From Arion vulgaris (taxonomy: Eukaryota; Mollusca; Gastropoda; Stylommatophora; Arionidae), in NCBI GenBank assembly GCA_020796225.1, contig CM036756.1, forward strand, positions 50,696,363 through 50,760,362: a stretch of 64,000 nt of DNA, in the 5' to 3' direction. The notes beneath the pieces are model-generated. The model did no database searches. It saw only the letters and a program-made list of their open reading frames with translations, and was not told the origin of the DNA. The position numbers were made by a program, and so were the translations under genes. The number at the start of each line of letters is the position of its first letter. Position 1 is the first letter of the stretch. Positions 51,270 to 61,684 of the stretch are shown here, one piece after another.

Positions 51270-51330
51270 TTTTACTTGTTTTAAGGACTTTATAAGCTGA
51301 TATTCATTTTTAGTGATCTTGTGTGTTGTT
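51270..51330. repeat. AGGACTTTATAAGCTGATAT unit
   Basis: One copy of the 58-bp unit tandemly repeated at 52203-52345. Confidence 0.7.
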
Positions 51331-51399
51331 TTATATTATATAGCACTTTTCATCTTTACAGACGATTAATAGGAAGTGTTTTACTGTGAAACTGAGTTT

Positions 51400-52195
51400 T
51401 CCTTTTCTCTTGTCGTTCAGCTCGACTTAAGTCTCTTCTCAAAAGACTCTGCGCCTTCCGTAACTTGGCTTTTCCTCACAACTCTGTCATCAGCTAGTCC
51501 CTCCCATGTGCTGGGATCTATAGAAAAGTTTTCATTGGGGTTTTTGCAGAATCTTTATATCTGAGCAGTGGTCTGCCCGGGTCCCTTCTTCCCTCCAAAG
51601 TTCACAGAACAACATTTGTTTTGGTATGCGATAAGTTTCCATTCTTCTCACATGTCACAACCATCTTAGTCGTCTACTGCTGATCATGCCCATGATGGAA
51701 GGCAGATTTGCCCTTGTAGTACTTCAGGTTGGTTATCTAGTCGTACCACCTGATGTTCATAATCTTGCGGAGACATCGAGGGTGAAAGATGTTAAGTCTC
51801 CTCTGGTCTTGAGAGCTGTCCATGTTTCTGAGCCATATAGTAAAACTAATTGCAGGCTGATATTTTGAGTCTTCGCCTGCAATGTCAATTTTTGTTGTCC
51901 CACCTCGCTTTGATAGTATGCCGAATGTAGTAGCCGCCTCCCTCTCGGGAAGTTCTTCATCAAGAGAAAGGCTGGCAGTGACCGTGGACCCAAGATGCAA
52001 ATTTGTGAATTGGTGTTAGATGATTGCCATTTAAAGTGATATTTGATGTCTTACCTCCCTGACATAATACAACTGTTTGGAGACACTTATTGTCAAAAGA
52101 AAAGAGGTTGCATGCCTTTGACAAATTATTAATTAGACATTGCAGTGTAGTCTCCTGTGGCGACTAAGCAGCATCGTCAGCGAAAAGGAGGTCCT
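51400..52195 (-). mobile_element. Jockey-like LINE 3' region
   Basis: Minus strand: LGSTVTASLSLDEELPERE, AATTFGILSKR, LTLQAKTQNISLQLVLLYGS then ETWTALKTRGDLTSFTLD, CLRKIMNIRWYD. Further 3': MEEWKLIAYQNK and STWEGLADDRVV (about 51500). This is the post-palm tail of jockey-type elements (LYGSETWT, RCLRKIL.IRWYD). The frame shifts often. Confidence 0.75.
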
Positions 52196-52202
52196 TGAGA
52201 GT

Positions 52203-52345
52203 TTTAAGGCACTTTATAAGCTGATATTCATTTTTTTAGTGATCTTTGTGTGCTTGTTTTAAGGCACTTTATAAGCTGATATTCATTTTTGTAGTGATCT
52301 TGTGTGCTTGTTTTAAAGCACTTTATGATATTCATTTCGTAAGGT
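52203..52345. repeat. 58-bp tandem repeat, about 2.5 copies
   Basis: Units of TTTTAAGGCACTTTATAAGC, TGATATTCATTTTT, GTAGTGATCTTGTGTGCTTG. One more copy at 51270-51330, so the LINE remnant at 51400-52195 is flanked by the same unit on both sides and may have inserted into the array or carry it at both ends. Confidence 0.8.
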
Positions 52346-53340
52346 GTTCTTGATCCATCGCTCCATCTTTTGCGTGGTCTTCCCTCTTGCTTTATCCTAT
52401 ACTTTTTCTGTGGCTCTCTGTGGTATCGTCACGAGGCATTTTTTTCAGATGTCCAACCATTTAATCTGTTGTTCTTTAATGAATTGCATGACTGGTTTCA
52501 CATCCAGTCTTCTGATTTCTTCATTTCTAAATTTGTCTCTTATTGTCACACCTTTCAGCTCTTCTAAGACACCTTTATCTCCCGTCCTATGATTTTCCGC
52601 TCATTAGCTGCTGTTATTGGGCCCTGTTTGACACTGGGAAAATAGTTTGTGAAAATCGTTCTTATGAGATTTGCTTTAGTTTTTAATTCTCTTTATGTGA
52701 CAAAGTAGTGTTAACTGTCCCAGTATTTGGGAAGCTTTTGTCAACGATTGTTGATTTTGCTATCGATACTTCCCTCTGCTTAAAATTGCTCTGAAGTATT
52801 TGGCCTCAATTGTTTTTTTTATTTCTACTTCTGGAGTTTTATTGTAAGGTTTTCTGGTTGCATAATATCACACAAGGAAAATCATAGAGTTGGGCCTTTC
52901 TGGTGCTCATACTCAATCTCTAAGTGGTGGCCAATGCAACTAAATGACTGAACTTGCCTGTTTCCAGGGCACATCAATTGAAGGTGTATTTGAGTCTTGA
53001 CTAGTAGAATATAGCCTTGAGGTCATACAGGTGCAATGGAATCCCTTCTCGTTCTGTTTATATCAATTGGGGATGTACTCACTCAGCACAGCAAACACCA
53101 TTTTTAAATCTATGAAAATATAATATGGACTGTCAAATTTTAATTAAACCAAGCAGTGAGGAAGGTCTCTGCAAGGATGATTGTGACTATTATACCAATG
53201 TCAGGAACCATTAGCATGCATATACTCATTATCTCTAAAAAAGACTGAGAAAATGAGTCTCCCGAGTGCAGACAACCAAAATCTGTTTAAAACTTGTCAT
53301 CTTCTGTCATTCTCCCAAAATTTTGTAAATGTTTGTTTAT
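52346..53340 (-). mobile_element. LINE RT/3' fragment (60.9-kb family)
   Basis: Minus strand near 52350-52600: GVTIRDKFRNEEIRR, LDVKPVMQFIKEQQIKWLDI, ARGKTTQKMERW, matching RDKLRNEAIRSRVGIT...FIERQQMQCFGHL at 63.16-63.25 kb. Upstream (52600-53300) weakly readable RT, for example a KLKQIS segment and an IDxNRTRRDSI segment. Heavily decayed. Confidence 0.6.
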
Positions 53341-53344
53341 AATT

Positions 53345-56290
53345 ACTTACTTACTTAATCCGTCATCCTAGTGACATGGGCTTCAGAAAGGACTTTCCAT
53401 CTCTCCTGTCCCGTCAACCTTCAGCCAGAGCCGAGCGTCAGAATGCGGTGTCCAGTTCCTCTTCCATTATGCGCCCCCATGTTGTCCGTGGGGCTGCCTT
53501 TCTTTCTCTTTCCTTCTGGTGTCAAGTGAGGGCTACCCTTGCAGGCATTTCTTGTCTCATTCTCATAACATGTCCGAGCCATTTCCATCTTCTCTTTTGA
53601 GTATGTCATTCATTGCCTCTTGTCTTGTATCTTGGAGTAGTTGTTATTGGATATTTTACTGGCAAAGATTCCAAGATTCTGGAACAAGAGTGGTGGAAAA
53701 AGACAGCCTGCTAGTATCTCCTTTTCTCATCCTCCAACACCGATCCGTAGAGCAAAACTGGCAAACAATGCTTTTTTAGAGTTTAAGCTTTGTGGTCCTA
53801 TTGTAGATTTGGACTTCCCTCTGGTTTCATTCTGGCAAAAGCGGGTTTTGGCCTTCTAGACGTGATTTTATATCTTCCTCTGTGCCCCATTTAGGGGTCA
53901 GTCGCTCAAAATATAAACTTCACCCTTTCCAGTGTTTCATTTTCTAACATTACTGGTTGTTGGATTTCACTGTTTGTCATAATTTTTGTTTTTCCCGTGT
54001 TTGTTTTGAGGCCTACTGTCTTTGCCGTGCTGTGAAGTATTGTACTTTTTCTCTTGTATATGTTCATATTTGTGTGACACCAGGGCTATATCATCTTCAA
54101 GTCAGATCCTCAAGCATATCGAAAGGGGGCCATCTTATTCCTCTTGTGCTTGTTGTTTTATGGCATTTTTAGCACCCAGTCAATTGTAATACTAAACAAA
54201 AGAGAACATTACACATCCTGTCTTACACCAGATTTTACTGGAATGTTTTGTTGGTTTTTTAGGTTGCAGGAGAAATCTTTATAGAAAAAGGGGGTATGAT
54301 GTTGACAAGCTTCTGCGAGCCGTGTTGTCTTAGTATCTTCCATAGACTGTCTCTGTGGAGCTGTGAATGCCTTTTCAAAATCTATGAAGTTGATGTATAT
54401 AGTCCTTTGCCACTCTCTACATTGTTCTAAAATGTTCTGGGTAAATATTTGTTCATTTATTCTCTTCCCTTTTCCTAAATCCTGCTTGCTCCATTCTTAG
54501 AGAAATTTTCTATTGCTTCTTGTATTCGCATTATGATAATTTTGCAGAATATCTTACTTGGGGTTAAGCAACGTGATTCCCTCCAGTTATTGCAATCTGT
54601 TAGATCTCCTTTCTTGGGATTTTCCTACAGTACCCTAGTCCAATCCAGGCAATTCTTCTTTCTCCCCGATATCTGCAACAAGCTCTAATATTTTCACTAA
54701 GATAGATCGATCTTAAAACTCTGCTTCATTTCATCATTTCGTGCTTTTTGTTTCTCAGGGATCCAATAACTTTCTATTTCTTGCTTTTCTGGCAATTTGA
54801 GGTTGATATCAATATCCTGTGCGGCGGTGGAATATCTGGATTTCCCGGATCAGGTCTGTTTAGCACATCTTCAAGTGGGATGTCCATCTCATATCCTGCT
54901 CCTGCTCTGTGTCACAGTTGTCCTGAACTGTTTCTGACTGGCCCTGTTATGGTTGTGTCTTTTACCTTCCATAATTGTTTGGTAATCTTGGACAGTGTGT
55001 GAATCATGTACTTTGCAGCCTTTTCTCTATTTCTGCTGTCTTTTCCATAAATTTTCTCTTGTCTGTTCTAGCCCTTTTTTTCCATTTTTTTTAGTTCTGT
55101 ATATTCTTTTCTTGCCTTATCTTTTTGACGTTCTGATCTAATGCCATTGATGAGATTTTTTTCTCCTTTTTCTTTTGGATGTATTCTAAGGTCTGGCCCT
55201 TATCCCTCTTTATGTTGTCCTTTACTGTTTTCCCCGTACACTACTGCTAACTATTTTATATGTGCCTTTGATGCATTCCCTTTTCTTGGATACTTCAGTT
55301 GGTGTTTTGTCTGACTGCTCTGACAGGATTTGAAATCTGTTCTTTAGTTCCATTATATATTTTGTAGCAATCTCTCTATCTTTTAATAGGTTAACATTAA
55401 AGTATTCTGTTCTTGTCTTGTATATATGTTTTCTTGAGTTTGAGCCTGTCTAGCGACAAGGTGGGGGTCGCTGCCCGTCAGCTCCTCTTTTCACCTTTAC
55501 ATCAAGTAATGTCTTTCGCCCTTTACTGTTGATCATAAAGTGGTCTATCTGGTTTCATCTCTTCCATTTGGGGATATCCATGTGTACTTGTGTATGGTCC
55601 TGTGGGGAAACAATGTGCCTCCTATGATCAGTCTGTTTTCTAGACAAAAATTGCTCAACATTTCTCCATTTTTATTTGCAGTGCCACATCCCTCTTTCCC
55701 CATTATTGCTTCTCTGTGTCTGTTTTGTTGCCAACTTTTGTGTTTAGGTCTCCCATTATGCACAAAACGTCCTGAGCTGGAACCTTGTCTACTATTTCCT
55801 GTAACCTTCTATAAAATGTGTTTTTGTCCTCTTCTTGCCTTAGTGGGTGCATAGCATTGAATGATAGTTGCTTTCCTTGTTTCCCCTTAAATGGGCTTTC
55901 AACAATCTTCATTAATGGTGCCACTCTAAGAGATGTTTATTCAATCCTTTCCTTATTATTAGTCAACTCCTGCTGAATGATTCCTCGTCTCTTCCTGAGT
56001 ACAGTGGTTTCCCTTTTTCTAGTTGTCGTCTGTCAAAGCCTGTCCATCTACTTTTTGACCCTAGAAAGTATAATTTATAGTGTTGCATCTCTTTTACCAC
56101 CTGTGCTGTCTTTGTGGTCTCGAACATTGTTCTGACGTTCCAGAATCTTATTCTTAGTTTAGATTTGACATCCAGCAGACTTGAATTTAGCTGGCTTCCT
56201 TGTGGCTTTCACCCATGCTGTTCATGCTGACAGTGGTACTCTGTCTCAAGACCGCTGGACATCGAGACATTTTTTCCTTTGAAGTTTCTG
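53345..56290 (-). mobile_element. BovB-like RTE retrotransposon, near full span, broken
   Basis: Minus strand, 5' to 3'. The 5' flank reads PMPDRSKVRGQTKCG. Endonuclease: WNVRTMFETTK-like (about 56130), QEIVDKVPAQDVLCIMGDLN (catalytic MGDLN, about 55770), GKEGCGTANKNGEMLSNFCL and HKYTWISPNGRDETR (55600-55545); this is the endonuclease type known from CFDP2/BovB. Linker MEGKAAKYMIHTL region near 55000. RT palm INFIDFEKAFTAP (about 54390), then TYGxET remnants. C-terminus KWLGHVMRMRQ (about 53580), with a (TTAC)n tail at 53345-53358. Many stops. About 2.95 kb. Confidence 0.85.
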
Positions 56291-56640
56291 TAACATTTTC
56301 TTTTTTTTGGGGCAGAGTTGTAGCACTGGCCCAACCCCAACCTGGGGGACCAGGAGGCCACATTTAGTCTGACCTCTCACCTTGGACCTGTCCGGCATGG
56401 GTAACCCTTCCAGGAAGAAACGTTCCTGCGGCATAGCTTTCTGGATCATTGAGGTATGCGCCCCCACCACTACAGGTAATGGCCTCTTGGGGAAGGTTTT
56501 ATAATTTAAATTGGTTATCAGCTCTAACTTCATAAAAGAAGTTATAAACAAGAATAAATAGTTCTGGTATAACTTCATAAACAAAAAAACTATTTTGCAC
56601 AATAACTGCATGATTTTCTTGTGACACTGTTTTAAACCAA
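56291..56640. other. 5' flank of RTE element, unclassified
   Basis: Minus-strand segment VVVGAHTSMIQKAMPQERFF then EGLPMPDRSKV may be the 5' leader or UTR of the RTE element. Beyond 56480 nothing recognised. Confidence 0.35.
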
Positions 56641-56644
56641 CCAC

Positions 56645-56860
56645 CAATAACAGCATACAATAAAAGAAATCGGATACGAGCTAAGGGAAAACCAAGAAAA
56701 AGATGGATAGACAACATCAAGACCACACTACATAAACACGGATATAACACAACAAGAGTGACTCATCTGGCCATAGGCGCAAATTAAAGCTCCCATCCTC
56801 GCTTAATGGCAAGGTGGACAACCAACTATATCTTCTACCTGGAATAGACAATTAGACTGT
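56645..56860 (+). mobile_element. LINE 3' end (60.9-kb family)
   Basis: Near copy of 63275-63495: AGCATACAATAAAAGA, GACAACATCAAGACCACACT, CTCATCTGGCCATAGG, ACTATATCTTCTACCTGGAA. 5'-truncated to about 215 bp. Confidence 0.85.
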
Positions 56861-57210
56861 TTTAAAGTCCATCAAACTTTCTATTTCCACAGTAGCTTTT
56901 TCAAAGATGTTTTATGGATTCTTTATCTGTAAAAATGTTAATTAAAGAAATTATTACAAATGTTTAAATCTCTTTACAGTTAGAAGGCACTGCAAGCTAA
57001 TGTGATCTTCCATAACAAATATTTTCACTAAGATTGGAACGTTTAGACACATTTCATTATGTGGCTCATGTGTGAATACGGCCAAGCTTCCCTGTATTCC
57101 ACCTCCTAATTATCAGTCTATCCTCTACCAGAGACAGTTAGCCAAGTTTTGAGCTGACAGACCAACCAGTTCCCGATATTAATGAACACTGATGAAGATA
57201 TTTCTCAGTC
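56861..57210. other. Non-coding, probable host sequence
   Basis: No transposon signature. Ends at the acceptor AGATATTTCTCAG of the next exon-like segment. Confidence 0.4.
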
Positions 57211-57307
57211 TTCCTGAACTCATGAAACTGACTTGTAGTAGTCTAATCCTCTTTAAAGATGCAAGTGGAGGGAGCACAAGTCTTTACATGGACATTGTTT
57301 GCAATGA
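57211..57307 (+). CDS. Exon of unidentified host gene
   Basis: After AGATATTTCTCAG, the frame LPELMKLTCSSLILFKDASG continues GSTSLYMDIVCND and ends at G|GTATTA (phase 1). The next acceptor in the compatible phase is at 57485, where G|AT completes an Asp codon. Helical, leucine-rich, no stop in the used frame. Product not recognised. Confidence 0.45.
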
Positions 57308-57485
57308 TGGTATTAACCCAAAATTACCTGTTGATTTTATTTGTGTGTTTAGTAAAGAAATTATCCTGTCTGCTATGTTTGGGAAAACATCCATCACTTC
57401 TTATTCTTGTCGGGAGAAGACCACTGGGTTCTGTGGCTTGGATATTTGACATTTCTTTTGATCACAATGATACCAGCATTGCAGA

Positions 57486-57727
57486 TAATCTGTTTTGCAG
57501 ATACTTTAGCAATGAGGAGAAAATCTCAGAAATTCGTTACCAAGCTCAACATGCAATTCTTGATTTGTGTGGCTATGTTTATAGTCTTAGAGATGCAGAG
57601 CCCTGTCCAATCATCTCTGGTGACCATGCGGATATGGCAGCTTTGACCATTTCATTAGCGCAAGAGCATCCGAGGGGACTACAGCAAAAATTTGATCTTG
57701 CATTGGACAAATATTGCTCACAACTGG
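57486..57727 (+). CDS. Second exon of the same unidentified host gene
   Basis: Acceptor ACCAGCATTGCAG at 57485. Reads NLFCRYFSNEEKISEIRYQA, QHAILDLCGYVYSLRDAEPC, IISGDHADMAALTISLAQEH and LDLALDKYC-like residues to a possible donor CTG|GTCAGT at 57728. If not spliced, the frame runs on to a stop at 57789. The amphipathic helical character suits an all-alpha (HEAT-like) scaffold protein, but I cannot name it. Confidence 0.5.
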
Positions 57728-58048
57728 TCAGTACCGTCACCAAAAAAAACTGCTTGAGTTGCCTGATAAAAATCATTACAGAGTTTTAAATTTAAAAGTC
57801 TTCAAATTTCGATTAATAATTATGTGCTTGATTTTTAAAATGTGATGTGAAGCAAAATGAAGTACAATACATTCCAGATTTGTCTATGTTTATACAAATG
57901 TATTTTAGAGCGTGTAGCCTGTCTGTTTCTTAAAAGATCCACTTTTGTGTTGAAAATAGCTTTTTTCATTCGTTCCTTTTGATGCCTTGGACCTTCCTAT
58001 GATCCGAGATTCGTTTTTGTTGAAGATAAATAGAAAAATGTTTGTCAG

Positions 58049-58281
58049 AAAAGATGAAAGATGGCCTGTACTCTCCACATATGTCTCATGTACTTTCTGC
58101 GCATGTGGATTATACCAATTCTTGCAGACATTTTAAAAATCTGACATTCCATGATCACTTCCAGGAGCATGAAGTTTGTTATTCCAGATCTGTTCAACAA
58201 CATACTAATCAAAAACTTAGAAATGCTGGCATGATACTCACAAACAGACCCCCAGCAAGCCAAAATGCCCACCACTTCTGA
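58049..58281 (+). CDS. Possible terminal coding exon
   Basis: After the acceptor-like AAAATGTTTGTCAG the frame reads KMKDGLYSPHMSHVLSAHVD, YTNSCRHFKNLTFHDHFQEH, EVCYSRSVQQHTNQKLRNAG, MILTNRPPASQNAHHF and ends at TGA 58281. Composition is protein-like and no repeat is recognised. Its entry phase (needs phase 1) does not match the 57727 donor (phase 0), so an exon is missing or the donor is elsewhere. Confidence 0.4.
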
Positions 58282-58284
58282 AAC

Positions 58285-59100
58285 AAGTTGCTTATGGACC
58301 ATAGAAAGCCTTATATGAGTTTCTTGTGAACTAATTTAATTCCAACCCACTACCCCACCACTACATATTCATACTTTTATGGAATATGGGCAATTTTCTT
58401 TCCCAAGGCTTCATATTATTTTTTTTCTCAAGTGTCTTCATTAAGGGTTTGACTTGAAATTTTTTTCTTTATTAATTAAATTAGATCAATTATTTTATAA
58501 TGGGCATATTAAGCTAAGAATGTAGATCTATTTTAATGTTTTAAAAAAAACGTTGCATGGTTGCCATGACAACAGTGGCCATCTTTAAAAATGTACATGT
58601 TATTAGAATCCTAAAATTTACAAAACAAACAAATATATTGAGAAATAAAGGGGTGATTCATAAACTGTAAGCATAAACTGTATTTACAGCTACAGGTCTA
58701 TTTATTTTCTGTAAAATCTCAAGAAATATTTTTAAACTTTTGCTTGCCAAAAAACCGCACAAAATGTGTCATCATTTCACATTGAAAATTAATTTTAATA
58801 ACACATTTTTACAGAAATATAATTTGAAATGGGCCTGTAGCTACATAATTATATGTGGGATATTCACCTCAAATTTCATGCTTTAGTATTAGTTAAAACT
58901 CAGGGATTTCCGCCACAAAAAAAATGAAACAAAAATGATTTTGAGAAAACTCAATTTTAAATTTAGAATTTGAAGGGAAAAAAATGGTTGGAACTGGGCA
59001 TTTCTTATTAATGTTGAAATGCTAATACGCAAACAAAACAACATAATTTTATGTGTAATCGATAGTACGAATGTTGTACTTTATAGAACTAAGCACTTTG
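58285..59100. other. AT-rich stretch, nothing recognised
   Basis: Possible 3' UTR/intergenic. Several A- and T-rich runs, no coding or repeat signal I can name. Confidence 0.45.
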
Positions 59101-59104
59101 AAAA

Positions 59105-59465
59105 ATCAATGTTTTTGACTAAAACTAAAATTTTCTAGAGAGCCTAACCTAGTTATTTTTGTGTGGGTTGATTTTAAAGTAGGTTCAGTAGTTACTCTGC
59201 TGGTTCTATGTTGGTATGCTGTGTGGGTTAATTTTGTAAAAAACGTTTCTCTAAAATGTTCTTCCCATCTCTCCGGTTGTCTGGTTTCAATATTTATGCT
59301 ATCTCCTCTTTTATCATTTGCTGGTGTGCTATGATTCTGCTGCTTCCTTGACAACATTTTTGTTAAGTTGTAAAGTGTCTGTAAGTAAAGTTTTGCTGCC
59401 TTTTCTACCTCAACAAGTACTTTATCACTGTGTTTATCTAACCCTGCCTGGCTTTTTAAAAAGTG
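59105..59465 (-). mobile_element. LINE fragment (linker before RT)
   Basis: Minus strand: KGSKTLLTDTLQLNKN-like start, NHSTPANDKRGDSINIETRQ, PERWEEHFRETF, then NPxT..TTEPTLKS-like. This is the RWxEHFxExL linker that precedes RT in RTE/CR1-like LINEs (compare 6700 and 41950). Isolated fragment. Confidence 0.7.
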
Positions 59466-59499
59466 TAATTAGCTAGGAAGAAAATACACTGAAAGATAG

Positions 59500-60235
59500 C
59501 AAACCTTATAGTGTTAATTAGTTTGTTGCACATTGAAAGCTGCCTGACCTTGGTTATTGGTTACTAAACTGAAGTCATTGCACTCCAGGCAGACCCATAG
59601 GTGCTCAGTCTCCCTCAACAGATATCGAAGAGTATGCATACTGATGGTTCCTGTGGCTCGCTGATTAAACACACCTCACTCTGCCTCTCAGGCATCCAGT
59701 TCGACTTGAACAACGGGTAACTCCAAACTGCTTAAATCGCTTGATCGATTCAACATCGATTTTAGTGTCCTCATCCAATAGACAGTCGCGAAGAGACCGA
59801 AGAATATCCCCCTTATCCATCTTCAACTCCCCAACAATAGATGCTGTTGATGCAAGCCTGTCCGCTCTCTCATTACCGTAAACACCCGCATGCCCAGGAC
59901 AGTATATCCACGTAAGCCACTGGAGTTTAGAAATTTCTATAGACGACATCCACTCATAACGAAACCTATCCTTCTGGATCTTGTGAAGCATCGACTGAGA
60001 GTCAGATACAACAACTGCCCCAGTAAATAAAGTCCCAGAGATTCAATGGAGAGCAGCAGTAATGGCCTCAACCTCATACTAGAAGTAGTTGTCCTGTACG
60101 CCCCACTTCGCTCTGCAACAACCCTACCATGCGCATTAGCAAAGAAACCTCAGCCGGATTTCTCACCATGTTGAACCGACCCATCGGTATATACAACAAC
60201 ATCATCATCCCTTGAATTATCTTCTATCAACTGAC
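59500..60235 (-). pseudogene. RNase H module, copy 3
   Basis: Minus strand: GSVQHGEKSG (about 60175), FFANAHGRVVAERSGAY, TGAVVVSDSQSMLHKIQK-like with DSQ Asp (about 60005), WIYCPGHAGVYGNERADRLA (59916-59858), STASIVGELKMDKGDILRSL, RDCLLDEDTKIDVESIKRFK and TRCSSRTGCLRGRVRCV to 59665. The most complete copy: D..S, D, H and AD elements of RNase HI are visible. It seems to be a mobile unit without RT beside it. Confidence 0.75.
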
Positions 60236-60261
60236 CTTATAGTGTTCATTAGTTTATTACA

Positions 60262-60610
60262 CAGTGGATATACTGTCCTTGGCATGCGGGTGTTTACGGT
60301 AATGAGAGAACGGACAGGCTTGCATCATCAGCAACATCGATTGTTGGGGAGTTGAAGATGGATAAGGGGATATTCTTTGGTCTCTTCGCGACCGTCTGTT
60401 GAATGAGGACACTAAAATCGCTGTTGAATCGATCAAGCGATTTAGGCAGTTTGGAGTTAACCATTGTACAAATCGAACTGGATACCTGAGATGTGTGTTT
60501 AATCAGCGAGCCACAGGAACCATCAGTATGCATACTCTTCTATATCTGTTGGGGAGACTGAGCACCTATGGGTCTGCCCGGAGTGCAATGACGTCAGTTT
60601 AGTAACTAAT
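60262..60610 (+). pseudogene. RNase H module, copy 4 (inverted relative to copy 3)
   Basis: Plus strand: TVLGMRVFTVM/HAGVYGN-equivalent start (60266), MNEDTKIAVESIKRFRQFGV, NHCTNRTGYLRC, FNQRATGTISMHTLLYLLGR, then CCTATGGGTCTGCCCGGAGT and TGACGTCAGTTTAGTAACTA at the end. Forms an inverted pair of about 340-bp arms with 59575-59915. Confidence 0.75.
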
Positions 60611-60845
60611 TATTACACAGGGGAAGTGATCAGACCTTATAGTGTTAATTAGTTTGTTACACAGTGGAAGTGATCAGATCTTATAGTGTTAATTAGTTTG
60701 TTACACAGTGAAAGACTGCAGGCTGTGTAGTGTTAATTAGCTTATCATAGGCCATTAGAGTGTTAGTGTCATACAACAGAAGATAGCAGCCCTGTATTGT
60801 TAACTAGTGTATTGTGTAAAGATAGCAGCTGTATAAATTAACCTA
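60610..60845. repeat. Degenerate 43-45 bp minisatellite at LINE 5' side
   Basis: Units CTTATAGTGTTAATTAGTTT, GTTACACAGTGGAAGTGATC repeat from 60635, becoming divergent toward 60845 (TATTGTTAACTAGTGTATTG, AAAGATAGCAGC). Related units lie at 59505, 60236 and after the LINE at 63497-63545, so they bracket the LINE and may be its terminal repeats. Confidence 0.65.
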
Positions 60846-60869
60846 CTAAATTATCTAAATATATATACA

Positions 60870-61681
60870 CAACAAAGGAAAGTGAAGAAACAGAACCATA
60901 TATATTGATCCAAGAAATTGAAAGAGCAATAAAGAACAGCCCGAACAACAAATCACCAGGTGCAGATGGCATACCCAACGAAGCCATTGAAGCATGCAAA
61001 GAATTAGGTGTAAAATGGTTAAACAGAATATTGACAGCTGCATGGACAGAAAGAAAGTTCCTGATGACTGGCAAAAATCAGTAGTAGTCCCATTATGGAA
61101 AAATAGAGGCAATAAAAGAAAATGCAAAACATACAGAGGCATTTCACTATTAAGCCACACTGGTAAAATATACGCAAAAATATTAGAACAGCGCATAAAA
61201 CACATTGCTGACCCACAAATAAGCCCCTCATGGTTTGGATTTAGAAGAGGAGTGGGATGCAAAGACGCTCTATTCACTCTGAGACAACTAAGTGAAAAAG
61301 CAATAGAATATAATAAAGAGTTACACTTATTATTCATAGATCAAGAAAAGGCATTTGAAAGAATAGATAGAAGTATTCTATGGGAAACACTAGAAAACTA
61401 TAGGATCATGGGACAACTGCTAGACAATATCAGAACAATATATACAAATAGTCACAGCGTGGTAAGAACAACAGACGGAAGGACAGACCCAATCGAAACA
61501 AAATCAGGAGTAAGACAGGGTTGTGTGCTCCCACCTCTTCTCTTCAACATATATATAGACAGAATAGTGAAAGAGACACAGTGCGGAAAATTCCTTATTG
61601 ACATAGACAATGATCACTACGACCAATTAAATATTCAAATCAACGAATTACTTTTTGCAGACGACCAAAGTCTAATCTATG
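60870..61681 (+). pseudogene. LINE reverse transcriptase, N-terminal part
   Basis: Reverse transcriptase of a non-LTR element. Pieces: LIQEIERAIKNSPNNKSPGA, DGIPNEAIEA (60910-60990), VPDDWQKSVVVPLWKNRGNK and TYRGISLLSHTGKIYAKILE (61055-61185), SWFGFRRGVGCKDALFTLRQ, LLFIDQEKAFERID (61330-61365, catalytic Asp), VRQGCVLPPLLFNIYIDRIV. The second catalytic box is at ELLFADDQSLIYE (ADD near 61655). One frameshift near 61000. Interrupted at 61684 by the PLE palindrome; continues at 62715. Confidence 0.9.
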
Positions 61682-61684
61682 AAG

